Source of the DNA: an uncultured Bdellovibrionales bacterium
Lineage (GTDB): Bacteria > Bdellovibrionota > Bdellovibrionia > Bdellovibrionales > UBA1609
Direction of reading: 5' to 3'
DNA: 53,050 bases
Assembly: GCA_938002015.1 (NCBI GenBank)
Contig: CALLAU010000029.1
Span: forward strand, 70,169 to 123,218
Under the pieces are notes generated by a model, which was given only the letters and a program-made list of their open reading frames with translations, did no database searches and had not been told where the DNA came from. This document shows positions 17,127 through 26,600 of this stretch, in pieces. Both the position numbers and the translations under genes were made by a program. Numbering within the stretch: position 1 is the stretch's first letter; every line of letters begins with the position of its first letter.

Positions 17127-17780
17127 ATGAGTATAGACCAAAAGAAATTAGAGCAGCATTTACAAGATTCAATAAGCAGTTTTTTAAGTTACGACTGGAG
17201 TGACCAAGATTTTTATTCACACTGGCTCGCTCAAACTTATTACTATGTCTGTCACTCAACTAGAATTATTGCACTTGCTGCGTCTAGGTTCTACCTTGAC
17301 CGCAACGCACTTCACCTTCGGTTCTTAGAACACATTTCCGAAGAATCAAATCATGAAAAACTTGCTGTTAATGATCTTAAATCCATGGACTTAAGAATAG
17401 AAGACCTCCCCGAGCTTGTAACAACAAAAAGCTTTTATCAGTCTCAGTACTATCAAATTGAAAGGTGCTCTCCTACAGCTTTACTCGGGTGGATAATAGC
17501 CCTTGAAGGGATCGCAGCACTTGGAGGAGAAAGGTTTCAAGCAACTCTTGATAAGCACTATAAGCCTAGAGCCACTAGCTTTGTGAGGGTGCATGCTGAA
17601 GAAGATGAAGGTCACCTAACAGATGCTCTTAATTTAGTACAAAACCTGCCTGAGCATGATCAAAAGCTCATTTATGATAACTTTCTTCAAAGCAGCGCTC
17701 AATACAGCCTTATGCTAAGAGAGTGCCATGAAAAAGCACAAAAACTAAAAGAGCTCAGCCCTTCAAAAGCTGCAGCTTAG
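17127..17780 (+). CDS. Haem-oxygenase-fold putative diiron oxygenase
   Basis: 217 residues, all-helical. The pattern fits the haem-oxygenase-like diiron oxidase family (CADD, UndA, BesC type): HISEE73SNH76 in one helix, IIALE127GIAAL in another and VRVH156AEED160EGH163LTDA near the C-terminus. The last gives the His-x3-Asp-x2-His ligand motif known from CADD. Members use two irons and O2 for unusual oxidations such as decarboxylation or N-oxygenation. The start abuts the previous stop, with AAGGAG inside that gene. Pairing with an acyltransferase suggests a short biosynthetic pathway for an acylated or fatty product. A TenA-like helical protein without iron is the main alternative. Confidence 0.7.
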   Translation: MSIDQKKLEQHLQDSISSFLSYDWSDQDFYSHWLAQTYYYVCHSTRIIALAASRFYLDRNALHLRFLEHISEESNHEKLAVNDLKSMDLRIEDLPELVTTKSFYQSQYYQIERCSPTALLGWIIALEGIAALGGERFQATLDKHYKPRATSFVRVHAEEDEGHLTDALNLVQNLPEHDQKLIYDNFLQSSAQYSLMLRECHEKAQKLKELSPSKAAA

Positions 17781-18037
17781 CAAGTTTTTTTAAAAGCCGA
17801 GTTAAACTCATTAATTTTAGAAGCTGTGATCTCTTCTATATAAAGAGTTAAAACCTCTTTCTTATTTAACTTAAAGAGGTTTACCATCATAGCCAGTCTA
17901 TCCATTGGCGGGTAACTTGCTCCTCTTTCCCAGTTAGAAACGAATTGGCCAGAGCTATAACCCAGCTTCTTACCAAGTTGCGCCTGACTCATTTTATTCT
18001 TTAATCTAGCTTTCTTAATCGTTTCAGCAATTTTCAC
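17777..18037 (-). CDS. XRE-family helix-turn-helix regulator
   Basis: 86 residues from a GTG start preceded by GGGAG at 7-nt spacing. A Cro/CI-type helix-turn-helix fills residues 4-58 (ETIKKARLKNKMSQAQLGKK, then GYSSGQFVSNWERGASYPPM). A short C-terminal tail follows with no ligand domain. Its stop overlaps the stop of the convergent diiron-oxygenase gene by a few bases. It lies 46 nt downstream of the 18084-18815 gene on the same strand. Its target could be its own operon or the neighbouring acyltransferase/oxygenase genes; the sequence does not say which. Confidence 0.88.
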   Translation of the reverse strand: MKIAETIKKARLKNKMSQAQLGKKLGYSSGQFVSNWERGASYPPMDRLAMMVNLFKLNKKEVLTLYIEEITASKINEFNSAFKKTC

Positions 18038-18083
18038 TTAAAACTCCCATTAAACTTTTTTTATTATTCTCAAAAATTTTGAA

Positions 18084-18815
18084 TTACACTATATGAAGGT
18101 CAGGCTTTCTGACTTCTGTAGAGGCAGCTTCAATGTGCTGTGATTCAAGTACTCTACACTTACTAAATACACCAAAGAACTTTTCTGTTCCAGTCTTTGA
18201 CTTTAAAGGAACACCTGAAGTGATGTTGATCTCAATCAAGTTTTTAAAATCTGATTGGAGCTCTTTAATATTATGTGTCGGAATTGGGTTAATCACAGTT
18301 TGGTCAATCTCCCCACTCATAACTTTAACAACAGCACCAAACATCTGCTCAGTTAGTGCCTCATCTCTATAATAAGCTTCAAACCAAGCCAGACAGAAAA
18401 TCTGTTCAAGGCTATAGCTAACAACATTAAAGAACTCAAAGTTCCTAAAAATCTGCTGCCCTTGTCCGTTATATATCTCAAAAACAGAGCCTTTCTCGTA
18501 TGTGCTTAGAAAATCACTTGGAGGAATAAACGAGTATGTTTTAATAGCACTCCAGATAAATTTTAAGTCATCTGACATTTCTTCAGTAATTTCAGCTATA
18601 TTCTCAATTACTTTACAATAGTTCGTCAAAAAACCTACTACTAAAAGCTTCGTCTCTTGATCAAGGTTGCTAAAATACTTCAAACCTGAAAAGGGCGCTT
18701 TTTCAATGCCTCTTTTACCAAGCTCATCCTGTAATTTGAGAATAAGACTCACAAAGTCTTTTTCCACCTGATCTGAATCACGATTATTTAAAAAATCAAT
18801 ATTGTTTATGGCCAT
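18084..18815 (-). CDS. Hypothetical cytoplasmic protein
   Basis: 243 residues, well supported by GAGGAG 7 nt before the ATG. No signal peptide or membrane helix. It is mostly helical in the first half (VEKDFVSLILKLQDELGKRG) and has a central aromatic-rich segment (GQQIFRNFEFFNVVSYSLEQ). I do not recognise a family. It precedes the HTH gene by 46 nt and is probably cotranscribed with it; the arrangement would allow a regulator/effector pair but nothing toxin-like is recognisable. About 250 bases between this gene and the outer-membrane gene at 19066 hold no reading frame. Confidence 0.75.
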   Translation of the reverse strand: MAINNIDFLNNRDSDQVEKDFVSLILKLQDELGKRGIEKAPFSGLKYFSNLDQETKLLVVGFLTNYCKVIENIAEITEEMSDDLKFIWSAIKTYSFIPPSDFLSTYEKGSVFEIYNGQGQQIFRNFEFFNVVSYSLEQIFCLAWFEAYYRDEALTEQMFGAVVKVMSGEIDQTVINPIPTHNIKELQSDFKNLIEINITSGVPLKSKTGTEKFFGVFSKCRVLESQHIEAASTEVRKPDLHIV

Positions 18816-19065
18816 ATGCAGCTCCTCATTGTAGTCATAAGCACCAGCTCAATGCCTTATAGACAATGGTTTTAAAGTAAGTGCTTGCCGTTGTGAAGAA
18901 AACATTAACATAATTTGTTTATGCAAGAAAGTCTTACCTTCTTTCAGGCTCGACAAATAAGAAATTTTTCAAAAGAAAATGAAAATAGACTATTTTTTCG
19001 ACACTATATGAGTTCAAGTCGAAACAACGTAACTTTTAATTAACTAAACAAAACGACATGACAGC

Positions 19066-19638
19066 TTAAAGATAGAAGCCAATTCCAACAAAAAGGTCTA
19101 ATGAAGTGTACTCTGCTCCACCTAGTAAGTACCTGGCATAACCTTGAAAAAAGACATTCTCATTCCAAATCCTTCTTGCACCACCACGGATAAAAATCCC
19201 GCCTTTAGTTTCAGAAGAGATCTCTGAAGAGTTTAAAAGTCTTTGCTCAACCCCTCCGCCAGCAAAGTAAGCCCACTTACCACTAATACCTTTTGCAGAA
19301 ACATCATTGCGCTTAAACTCTGTAAAGCCGTGCTGACCTTTAAAAAAGTAGTTTGCATAAGCCCCAATTCCAAAGCTTAAGATTTCTTGTGTTGTTAAAC
19401 TTGTAGCTGAACCACCAATAATTCCAATTGTAAGCTTCTTATGAATATCAAACTCATATTCTATTGCCACACTACCAATACTTGTTCTATCAGCATTTTT
19501 ACCACTATCAAGAGTGATCGTTTCCATCTGCATCCCAGTGTTAATAATTAAATTATTAGCCTGGGCTGAAAGAGGAATTAATATAAGTAAAAAACTAGCT
19601 AGCCTGAGAAAGCCCATCATCCGCATTGTCCGATCCAT
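19066..19638 (-). CDS. Small outer-membrane beta-barrel protein
   Basis: 190 residues from the first of several clustered Met codons; the exact start cannot be chosen. A signal peptide ends at PLSAQA. The mature part of about 165 residues alternates short amphipathic strands with Gly/aromatic turns (IEYEFDIHKKLTIGIIGG, FGIGAYANYFFKG, KWAYFAGGGVEQR, GGIFIRGGARRIW, VFFQGYARYLLGG) and ends in LDLFVGIGFYL, a C-terminal strand expected of an OmpX/OmpA-type 8-stranded barrel. The start overlaps the end of the FliF/FliG-like gene by 44 nt, so it is the last gene of the motor-like operon and may be its outer-membrane part. Confidence 0.75.
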   Translation of the reverse strand: MDRTMRMMGFLRLASFLLILIPLSAQANNLIINTGMQMETITLDSGKNADRTSIGSVAIEYEFDIHKKLTIGIIGGSATSLTTQEILSFGIGAYANYFFKGQHGFTEFKRNDVSAKGISGKWAYFAGGGVEQRLLNSSEISSETKGGIFIRGGARRIWNENVFFQGYARYLLGGAEYTSLDLFVGIGFYL

Positions 19639-21283
19639 TATTATAGTTATAGTTGCTTGCGATCTTATCTCTAAATTGTCTCCAGTTTAATTGAACACCA
19701 GAGTCTTTTCTTATTCTTTCTTTAATTTTAAACTGCATTCTATCATCTAATTTCTTAATATCTTCTTCAAAATTACTTTTTTGTGATATTAAACAACTGA
19801 TTTCAGCACCATTTAAGACGTTAATAAAGTTTTTAAGCTGACCAATATCCTCGGCAACAATCCACTCAAACGTAGGAACTTGAGCGCGCAAGTCCTCGTT
19901 ATCTTTCATCGCCTTAACTTTTGTGATCTCATCTTCACTTAAACCGTAAATCATTTTAACCACTTTACTATTAACTGATTTATTTTCTTTTGATGAGCTC
20001 TCATCATCAAAACTTAAACCACCAACAAAGCTAGCAAAAGCACTGTACTTATCAGCCTCTAATTCATCAGTTTCAGGGTCAAATGTTAAAATATCATTCA
20101 TTATATTTAAGAAAGCCTCATCATCAGACGCTGATGCCTTATCTGAAAGGAAATTCATAAAGCCTTCGCTAAATAGCTTATAAAGCACTAGGTAATGTTC
20201 ACTTGCTCCCTGCGCAAACAAATCATTAAGGTTATCACCCTTATCTGGATAAATTGCTTTATACGCATTATCTAGATCTTGATTTAAACTCATAAACTTA
20301 AGTTTTGCTAGCTCTACAGAAATTTCAGATAAAGTGTTTTTACCAAAACTCTTCCCTCTTCTTCTACTACTAGTTCTCTTATCAGATCTTTTTTCATAAC
20401 TAAAGACTGCATCTAAAGCTGATTGAGTTTCACTCATTGTAGAGTCTTCAACATTTTTTTGAATTCTAATAATTTCAAATAGTTGAATTTGTGAAGCAAG
20501 ATCAGGAATATGCGTCCAAAGTACATTAGCACATCCACCTGGAGATTTCTTATAAGCATCATTTATGTTCTCACATAAAGATGAAAAGTTAAATGTTTCA
20601 AACTCAGAACTTCCCCCAGCTTGAGCATAGGCTTGTTGATCACTATCTTCTTTCTTCTCAGCAATAGGAGCCTCGCCGCCAGCGCCACCACCAGACATAC
20701 TGATTTCTCCACCAGCACCATCGCCTTTAGCTTTCCAAACTTTAGCTAAAATCCATAGGGCAAGTATAAAACCTAAAGAGAAAATAATGATCCATAAAAA
20801 CTGACCTTTTTGAATCAGTGTTGAATAAGCACCTACAACAAAATCATTCTTTAAGTTTTTAACAGCATCATCAACTTTAGGAATATCATCAAGCATTGTA
20901 AACTGAAAATCTTCACCTAAGAAAAGCCTCTCACTTAAAGAACTCTTTACCAGATTTAATTCCTGTTCAGAAACTTCTCTCTTCTTAATGAAAACAACTT
21001 TTCTTTCATACAGATTAAGAACTTTCTCAATATTCTCTTCAGCATTTTCACCAACTTTATAGTGAATACCTGGTAAACTTACCACTTCTTGCTCAGGAAG
21101 TTTTTCTTGCTTCTTCTTAAGCTCAATTCTAATATTCAAACTATCTTCTAATGTATAATCTGCAAGAAGTTGTTTTACCTGCTCCTGGTGATATTTACTT
21201 ATAGATGTAAAGTCTGATTTTATTGCAAATGCGTTTTGCACTAAAAACATTGTTACTATAAATACTGTTGTTAACTTTTTCAC
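19595..21283 (-). CDS. FliF/FliG-like fused membrane protein (candidate rotor)
   Basis: 562 residues from a GTG close behind GGGGAG. Layout: signal peptide 1-20; periplasmic domain about 21-160; one membrane helix about 162-182 (FLWIIIFSLGFILALWILAK); a Gly-rich linker with GGGAGGEAP; then about 350 cytoplasmic residues, largely helical and charged. The last part of the periplasmic domain (VSEQELNLVKSSLSERLFLG followed by EDFQFTM) resembles the ring-building motif before the second membrane helix of FliF. The end (EDIGQLKNFINVLNGAEISC, DDRMQFKIKERIRK) resembles the FliG C-terminal helices that face MotA. Both likenesses are weak and read by eye. Position directly after MotA/MotB-like genes supports a rotor or stator-partner role. 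Otherwise it is an unrecognised bitopic scaffold. Confidence 0.6.
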   Translation of the reverse strand: MKKLTTVFIVTMFLVQNAFAIKSDFTSISKYHQEQVKQLLADYTLEDSLNIRIELKKKQEKLPEQEVVSLPGIHYKVGENAEENIEKVLNLYERKVVFIKKREVSEQELNLVKSSLSERLFLGEDFQFTMLDDIPKVDDAVKNLKNDFVVGAYSTLIQKGQFLWIIIFSLGFILALWILAKVWKAKGDGAGGEISMSGGGAGGEAPIAEKKEDSDQQAYAQAGGSSEFETFNFSSLCENINDAYKKSPGGCANVLWTHIPDLASQIQLFEIIRIQKNVEDSTMSETQSALDAVFSYEKRSDKRTSSRRRGKSFGKNTLSEISVELAKLKFMSLNQDLDNAYKAIYPDKGDNLNDLFAQGASEHYLVLYKLFSEGFMNFLSDKASASDDEAFLNIMNDILTFDPETDELEADKYSAFASFVGGLSFDDESSSKENKSVNSKVVKMIYGLSEDEITKVKAMKDNEDLRAQVPTFEWIVAEDIGQLKNFINVLNGAEISCLISQKSNFEEDIKKLDDRMQFKIKERIRKDSGVQLNWRQFRDKIASNYNYNNGSDNADDGLSQAS

Positions 21284-21310
21284 TTACTCCCCCAAATTAA
21301 ATCACTAAAA

Positions 21311-22048
21311 CTAAAAAACTAAATTAATATATTGATCAGCAGCATCAGATTGTACTTGTATACGAACCTCGATCCTTCTGTTTTTTCTTCCATTTTCAGG
21401 AATGTATTCAGATGAAGCTGGGTTTCGATCTGGAACTAATAAATTTGCAGATCCAAAGCCAACAACTCTTATTTTCTCTTCTTTAACATCAAAATCAACT
21501 AACACATTTGCAGCTTGAGAGGCTCTTAACGAACTTAAATTTAAGTTTGTTTTATATGAAGAAAATGGGTTTACAGGTAAACTATCTGAATGACCTTCAA
21601 CCTTGATAAGAATAGCGTCTTCAAATGGCTTCACCATCTCAGCTACACTTTTTAAAACCTCTTTACCCTTAGGCTTTAAGGCAAAACTTCCTATATGAAA
21701 GAAGTCTTTTTCATATAACCTAAGAAGTATTTCTTTTCTTCTTCTCTCAATTCCCATATTAACTTTTTTAACTTCAAACTCATGAAGTTTATCTTTTAAT
21801 TGACCTTCAAGCTGAGAAAGCATTGCAGCTTTTTGCCTGTCACCCTCTCCTTTAGATTGCTCTTTTTGAGTATCTGTAGCAGGAGGGTTTAAAGCCATCA
21901 TAACTTGATCAAGAATGTCTTGCTCTTTATTATTTTGACTTTCAGCAAAGAATATAATGAAGAAGCAGAGAAGAAGCGTAACAGTATCTGCATAGGACAT
22001 AATCCATTCACTGGAGTCATCCTCTTCGCCCTCCCCTTCATCAATCAT
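21311..22048 (-). CDS. MotB-like stator protein with OmpA domain
   Basis: 245 residues from the ATG at 22048 (GGAAGA upstream); an in-frame GTG at 22093 inside the MotA-like gene is a less likely start. An acidic N-terminus is followed by the MotB membrane helix EWIMSYAD21TVTLLLCFFIIFF, where Asp21 corresponds to the ion-binding Asp of MotB. A linker with a coiled segment (about 50-115) leads to an OmpA peptidoglycan-binding domain (about 125-245) with VEGHSDSLPVN, NLNLSSLRASQAANVL and NRRIEVRI. It anchors the stator to the cell wall and carries protons or sodium. It differs from an isolated flagellar motB in lying with surface-protein genes. Confidence 0.9.
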   Translation of the reverse strand: MIDEGEGEEDDSSEWIMSYADTVTLLLCFFIIFFAESQNNKEQDILDQVMMALNPPATDTQKEQSKGEGDRQKAAMLSQLEGQLKDKLHEFEVKKVNMGIERRRKEILLRLYEKDFFHIGSFALKPKGKEVLKSVAEMVKPFEDAILIKVEGHSDSLPVNPFSSYKTNLNLSSLRASQAANVLVDFDVKEEKIRVVGFGSANLLVPDRNPASSEYIPENGRKNRRIEVRIQVQSDAADQYINLVF

Positions 22049-22067
22049 TAAAGAGTTTCTTCCAGTA

Positions 22068-22859
22068 TTACGCAGCACTCTTAGCGCCTCCACCTATATA
22101 GTCAATAGCTTCTCTTGGAGGTACTAATGAATTAATTGTATCTTGAATAACTAAAAGTGAAGCATTGTTTCTTAAAAGAATTGCTGACTCCATAATAATT
22201 TGTCTTGTCTTTAAATTCTGCTTACCACCAATTTCTAGGTTGTCAGAAATAGGTTTAAATATAAAGTTTGCAATGATTAAACCATAAAGCGTAGTAGTTA
22301 AGGCAATGGCCATATAGTTACCGATATTTGCCATATCAACTTCTCCACCCATTGATGCCATTAATGCAATTAGACCCACAACTGTACCAATCATACCAAA
22401 AGCTGGAGGGTATTTTGACATTGACCTAATGATCGTCATCTCATATTTCTCCATTTCATATGTTGACATGATTCTTGATTGTAACATCTCACGCATTTCA
22501 TCATCGTTATAACCATCACTGATTAAAACTAGGCAATCATTTAAGAAAGGATGCACTTCACCTTTTGATAAAGCAGGCACTCCATTTGATAGACTGTTAT
22601 CACAAAACTTCATCATGTCTGTGCCCAGTGCTTTAAATGATTTATCTTTTCTTAAGAAAATTCTACTTACGATTGAAGCAACTCTTAAAACATCTGTTAA
22701 AGAGTAAGAAAGAAAGATTGCAGCTAAAGTACCACCTATAACAATCGCTAAACCTAACGGATTGATAAAGAACTTAACATCAACTCCTGATGTTAAGAAT
22801 GTCATTGTCAAAATGACACCAGCTAGAATCGCTCCAATAATTGCTGATATAGTTCTCAT
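22068..22859 (-). CDS. MotA-like stator channel protein
   Basis: 263 residues, four membrane helices: about 4-24, 31-52, and a C-terminal pair about 150-172 and 183-203. The pair carries the family's best motif, YPPAFGMIGTVVGLIALM, and IALTTTLYGLIIANFIFKPI. The charged cytoplasmic loop between helices 2 and 3 (about 60-145) is where MotA meets FliG. Whether it uses H+ or Na+ cannot be told. GGGAGA lies inside the end of the previous gene, whose stop is only 5 nt upstream, so translation is coupled. No flagellar gene other than the MotB- and FliF/FliG-like neighbours is present. Confidence 0.92.
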   Translation of the reverse strand: MRTISAIIGAILAGVILTMTFLTSGVDVKFFINPLGLAIVIGGTLAAIFLSYSLTDVLRVASIVSRIFLRKDKSFKALGTDMMKFCDNSLSNGVPALSKGEVHPFLNDCLVLISDGYNDDEMREMLQSRIMSTYEMEKYEMTIIRSMSKYPPAFGMIGTVVGLIALMASMGGEVDMANIGNYMAIALTTTLYGLIIANFIFKPISDNLEIGGKQNLKTRQIIMESAILLRNNASLLVIQDTINSLVPPREAIDYIGGGAKSAA

Positions 22860-22864
22860 TTAAC

Positions 22865-23503
22865 TTATCTCCCTACTTCAGATTCAAGTTTGTTAATTAG
22901 AGTTTTAATTTCATAATTTTTTGGATAAAGATTATAAGATCTCTTATATGAATTAAGGGCAGCCCTCTTATTCCCTTTAATATAGCTTAAGTTACCTTCA
23001 AGTAAAGAAACTACAGCCGCTGGAGTTCTTAATCTTTTTAAGTTTACAACTTCTGATGAAGCCTTTGTAAAATCACCTTGCTGTAATTGCTTTTGAAAAG
23101 CTAGGACACTTAAGACTTGAGATGTTGATAAGTCCTTCATTTTTGAAACCATTTTCTCTTCAACTTCAGAAGGGAGAATCTTTTCTTTCTTCTTTAAACG
23201 AACATTTAACTCGCCTTGAGACCAATCAGTAGGTAAGACCATTTGATAATCTTCTCTTTTATCAGCAACAAACTTAAGGTATAAAAGATCTTTGCCTTTT
23301 GCATGATCTTTAAAATTAACTTCAAGAGGAGTTCTACCTAAAGACTTTCCAACCCCCCCAGCTCCATCAGCTAAAATAACCTCAGCCTGTGGCTCAGAGT
23401 TTACTTTAACTAGACTACCTTTTTTAGGAAGCAAACTGCACCCGGACAACACAAAAGTTGAAATGCATATTAATCCGCTGATTTTTTCCAAGTTTTTTCT
23501 CAT
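22865..23503 (-). CDS. PEGA/TPR lipoprotein
   Basis: 212 residues from the ATG at 23503, which follows GGAGTG at good spacing; an ATG seven codons upstream is less likely. Signal peptide with lipobox FVLSGC. Residues about 30-105 look like a PEGA domain (VKVNSEPQAEVILADG, then GKSLGRTPLEVNF), a small surface-associated beta domain. The C-terminal half is helical with TPR-like repeats (AAVVSLLEGNLSYIKGNKRA and ALNSYKRSYNLYPKNYEI). It is likely a periplasmic adaptor of the motor-like complex, anchored in a membrane by its lipid. Confidence 0.8.
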   Translation of the reverse strand: MRKNLEKISGLICISTFVLSGCSLLPKKGSLVKVNSEPQAEVILADGAGGVGKSLGRTPLEVNFKDHAKGKDLLYLKFVADKREDYQMVLPTDWSQGELNVRLKKKEKILPSEVEEKMVSKMKDLSTSQVLSVLAFQKQLQQGDFTKASSEVVNLKRLRTPAAVVSLLEGNLSYIKGNKRAALNSYKRSYNLYPKNYEIKTLINKLESEVGR

Positions 23504-23604
23504 TTTAAATTTCACTCCATTCATTTATTTTTCGGAAAACAAAGCTCTTGTCTAAAGAGTCCTATACTAAGAACTAGACTTTTCATAACTTTGTTAACTA
23601 CTAA

Positions 23605-26600
23605 TTACTGCGCAAATTGTAATACTGGATACCCTCCACCAACTGGCTCAGCCCAAACACTACTAAAGTCCCACCCTACATAAATCGAGTTTAAGTAATC
23701 TTGCATTTCAGCAGTCGTATGTGGCGTAACAGTACCTGTAAAACCACCATCTCCACTTGCAAAACTTTGTGTTGAAACCACACTATCCCAGTAAGTATCA
23801 TCTATCGTAATAAGTGCAGCATCAGATCTACCAAACACACCACCTCTTAAAGAAGCTCCTCCATTTACAACTGATGAAGAATAACAATAGCTGATATCAA
23901 AAGTTCCTCCAGTAAAGTCATATCCACCAAGTAGACCTCCACCATAAGAACCCACAAAAACATCACCTGAAGAATAACAGTTTGAAAGGTTAACATTTGA
24001 ATTGTTTTGAAGGTTTGCCTTACCAATTAAACCACCAAATTGCTGTGATGGTATTCCAAAATCATCTCCAACTTGAGAACTTGAGAAAACTTCACTTACA
24101 TTTAAAGTACCTGTTGAAAGTGTTTCAATAAAGCCAATTAAACCACCAGCTCCACTAGATGTAATTGTAAGTAGACCTGTAGCATAAGCCTTATTAATTG
24201 CAGAAGTAATCCCTGCACTTACAACTACTCTACCAATTAGACCACCAGCATTTGTCCCTGATGCAGTAACAGGACCTGTAGCAAATGAGTTTGTAAGATC
24301 TGAACTTGAAAGTTCACCTACTAAACCACCAACAGAATCAACACCCACAATAAGACTAGAAGAATTAGAGTCTGTTATACTACCAGCTGAAGCAGCTCCA
24401 ACTAAACCACCAGCTTTTTGCCCTACTGAAGTTACATTAATAATTGAGTTACTGCCTGTTATATCACCTTCTAATAAACCAACTAAACCACCAACAGAGT
24501 CATCACCTGAAACAGAGCCACCCTCAACAAAAGAGTTTGAAACAAGAGCTCCTGTTTTCACTTCACCTGCTAGACCACCAATGACATTACCTGTTCCAGT
24601 AATAACTGATCTAGAAAAAGAGTCTAAAACTTGCTTGTTCTCTCCAAGGTTTCCAAATAAACCACCAAGTACTTTTGAACCATCAACTGTTCCCTCTGAG
24701 TATACAGACTGGAAAAAGCCACCTGTATCAGAACCTAAGAAACCTGCAATTCCACCGCCATAGCCAGTGATTCCATTAACAGTTAAGTCTCCAACAAAGT
24801 ATGAATCAATCACGTTAAAGTTTGAGTGATTCCCCTGCTTTCTTCCAATAAGACCACCTATAAAGTCATCTCCAGTTAATGAACCTGTTACATATACATT
24901 ACTTATAAGCCCTGTCTTATTTACTCCACCTTCAACAACACCCATAAGGCCACCGATTGACTGGTTTGCTGTTATATCAGCATCAACAATACCAAGGTTA
25001 GAGATTTGAAAATCACCAACAACATATCCAAAGATTCCAATATTTGCTTGAGCTGGGTTACTATATGTCCAATTTAAAATCATATGCCCATCTCCATCAA
25101 AGTTTCCTTCAAACTTTGATGTCGCATTACCTAATGGATCCATTGATATAGAGTTTAAATCTACACTCGCACCCATCTTAAAGTTTGCACCACTACTTGA
25201 AATGGTTCTTACATTATCTAAGTGCGTATCATCACAAATGATATATGGATCAAGGTTTGTACCTGTACCTGCAGCAAAAGTCACATCCCATGAACCTGGA
25301 TCATCGCAAAGAGCTGGAACAGCATTATAAGTAAAACCATTATTTAATGCGGCCTCAGAATACTCTCTATTACCAGCAAATGCAGGATCGTTAACCTGAT
25401 TTCTTACTCTTACTTCAACTGAACCTGCGACAGAACCTGCTGGAGTGGTGCAATAAATTGCGTTCTCACTTAAAACTTTAGCACTACCGCAAGGTTGACC
25501 CGCAACAAGTACTTCAGAATCAACACCAACAACATTCTCACTAGCTTTAGTAAAGCCTGTTCCATAAACTGCTATAAGAGTTCCCCCTGCCACTGGTCCA
25601 CTAACAGATTTTACAGAACTTACAGTAACACTATTATTACTATCGATAGTCACATTTGATGAAGCCTTATTGCCTTCTTCATCCGTTACAACAACTAAAT
25701 AATCAATCTTTCTATCAAGATCTGCTGATCCGCTTAGAGGGTCAAGAGAGGCTGGCTGAGTAGTTGACATATCATCACCTGAAACAGCTAACGTTGAACC
25801 TAAGCCTGAGTATATCAGTTGATCAGATTCAGTTGCAGGATCTCCATTTACAGATATATTTCTTCTAATCTCAACAAAAAGATCATTGGTTGCAGAAATA
25901 TTATCATTCATTGTCCAGCTTAACTCCCAAACCTTTCCTTTTACTGTTTTATTAGAAACAAGATTTGTAATAACTGGTAAAGTCACATCAGGTACTGTGA
26001 AGTTTCTAGTTAACTGATCACATGTCGTATTACCTGAGGCATCGACTGCACAAATAGTATAGTAATAAGTTTGAGCTTCAACAAAACCACTATCTGTAAA
26101 ATCTAAATCTTGAGTAGCAGTTTTTAAGTTACCATTTGGAAGCACGGGGTTACTAAAATCAAATGGAGCATTATTCTGATAAACTCTATATGTGATTTCA
26201 GATCCTGGCTCAGAAGCATACTGGTTATCAATACCCTGGTTCCAGGAAAGATCAAAAATTGGTGAAGCTCCAATAACTAAATTAGAAGCAAACGTTGGAG
26301 CAGTAGTGTCAATCGTTCTTTTATCTGTAAAGTTAGTTGCTGGGTTTAGGTATGATGTTTCATTTAAAGCTTCATCAAACGCTCTAACATGAAGTCTATA
26401 AGTTCTAAATGCATCTAAACCATTTAAAGTACATTGAGTGATTTGGTCTGTACATCCATAATCAACACAAGCACAAGTTTTTAAAAGTGTAAGATTTGAT
26501 GTTGCAGGGTCTACTTGATAGATTCTAAATCCTCTATAATCAGACCAATCAGCAGGAGCATTCCACTTAACTACAATTTCCCCTTCTACTAAAGTATCTA

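Noticed and set aside
17777..18815. Toxin-antitoxin pair made of the hypothetical gene and the XRE gene
   Set aside because: The 243-residue protein shows no toxin motif, and the 46-nt spacing is looser than usual for such pairs.
18996..19024. Inverted repeat TTTCGAC/GTCGAAA after the end of the motor-like operon, considered as terminator
   Set aside because: The loop is 15 nt and the run after the stem in the direction of transcription is A-rich, not U-rich.
21311..22859. Calling these genes flagellar motA and motB
   Set aside because: The families match, but the surroundings are surface and envelope genes with no flagellar structural genes, so a flagellar role is not supported.
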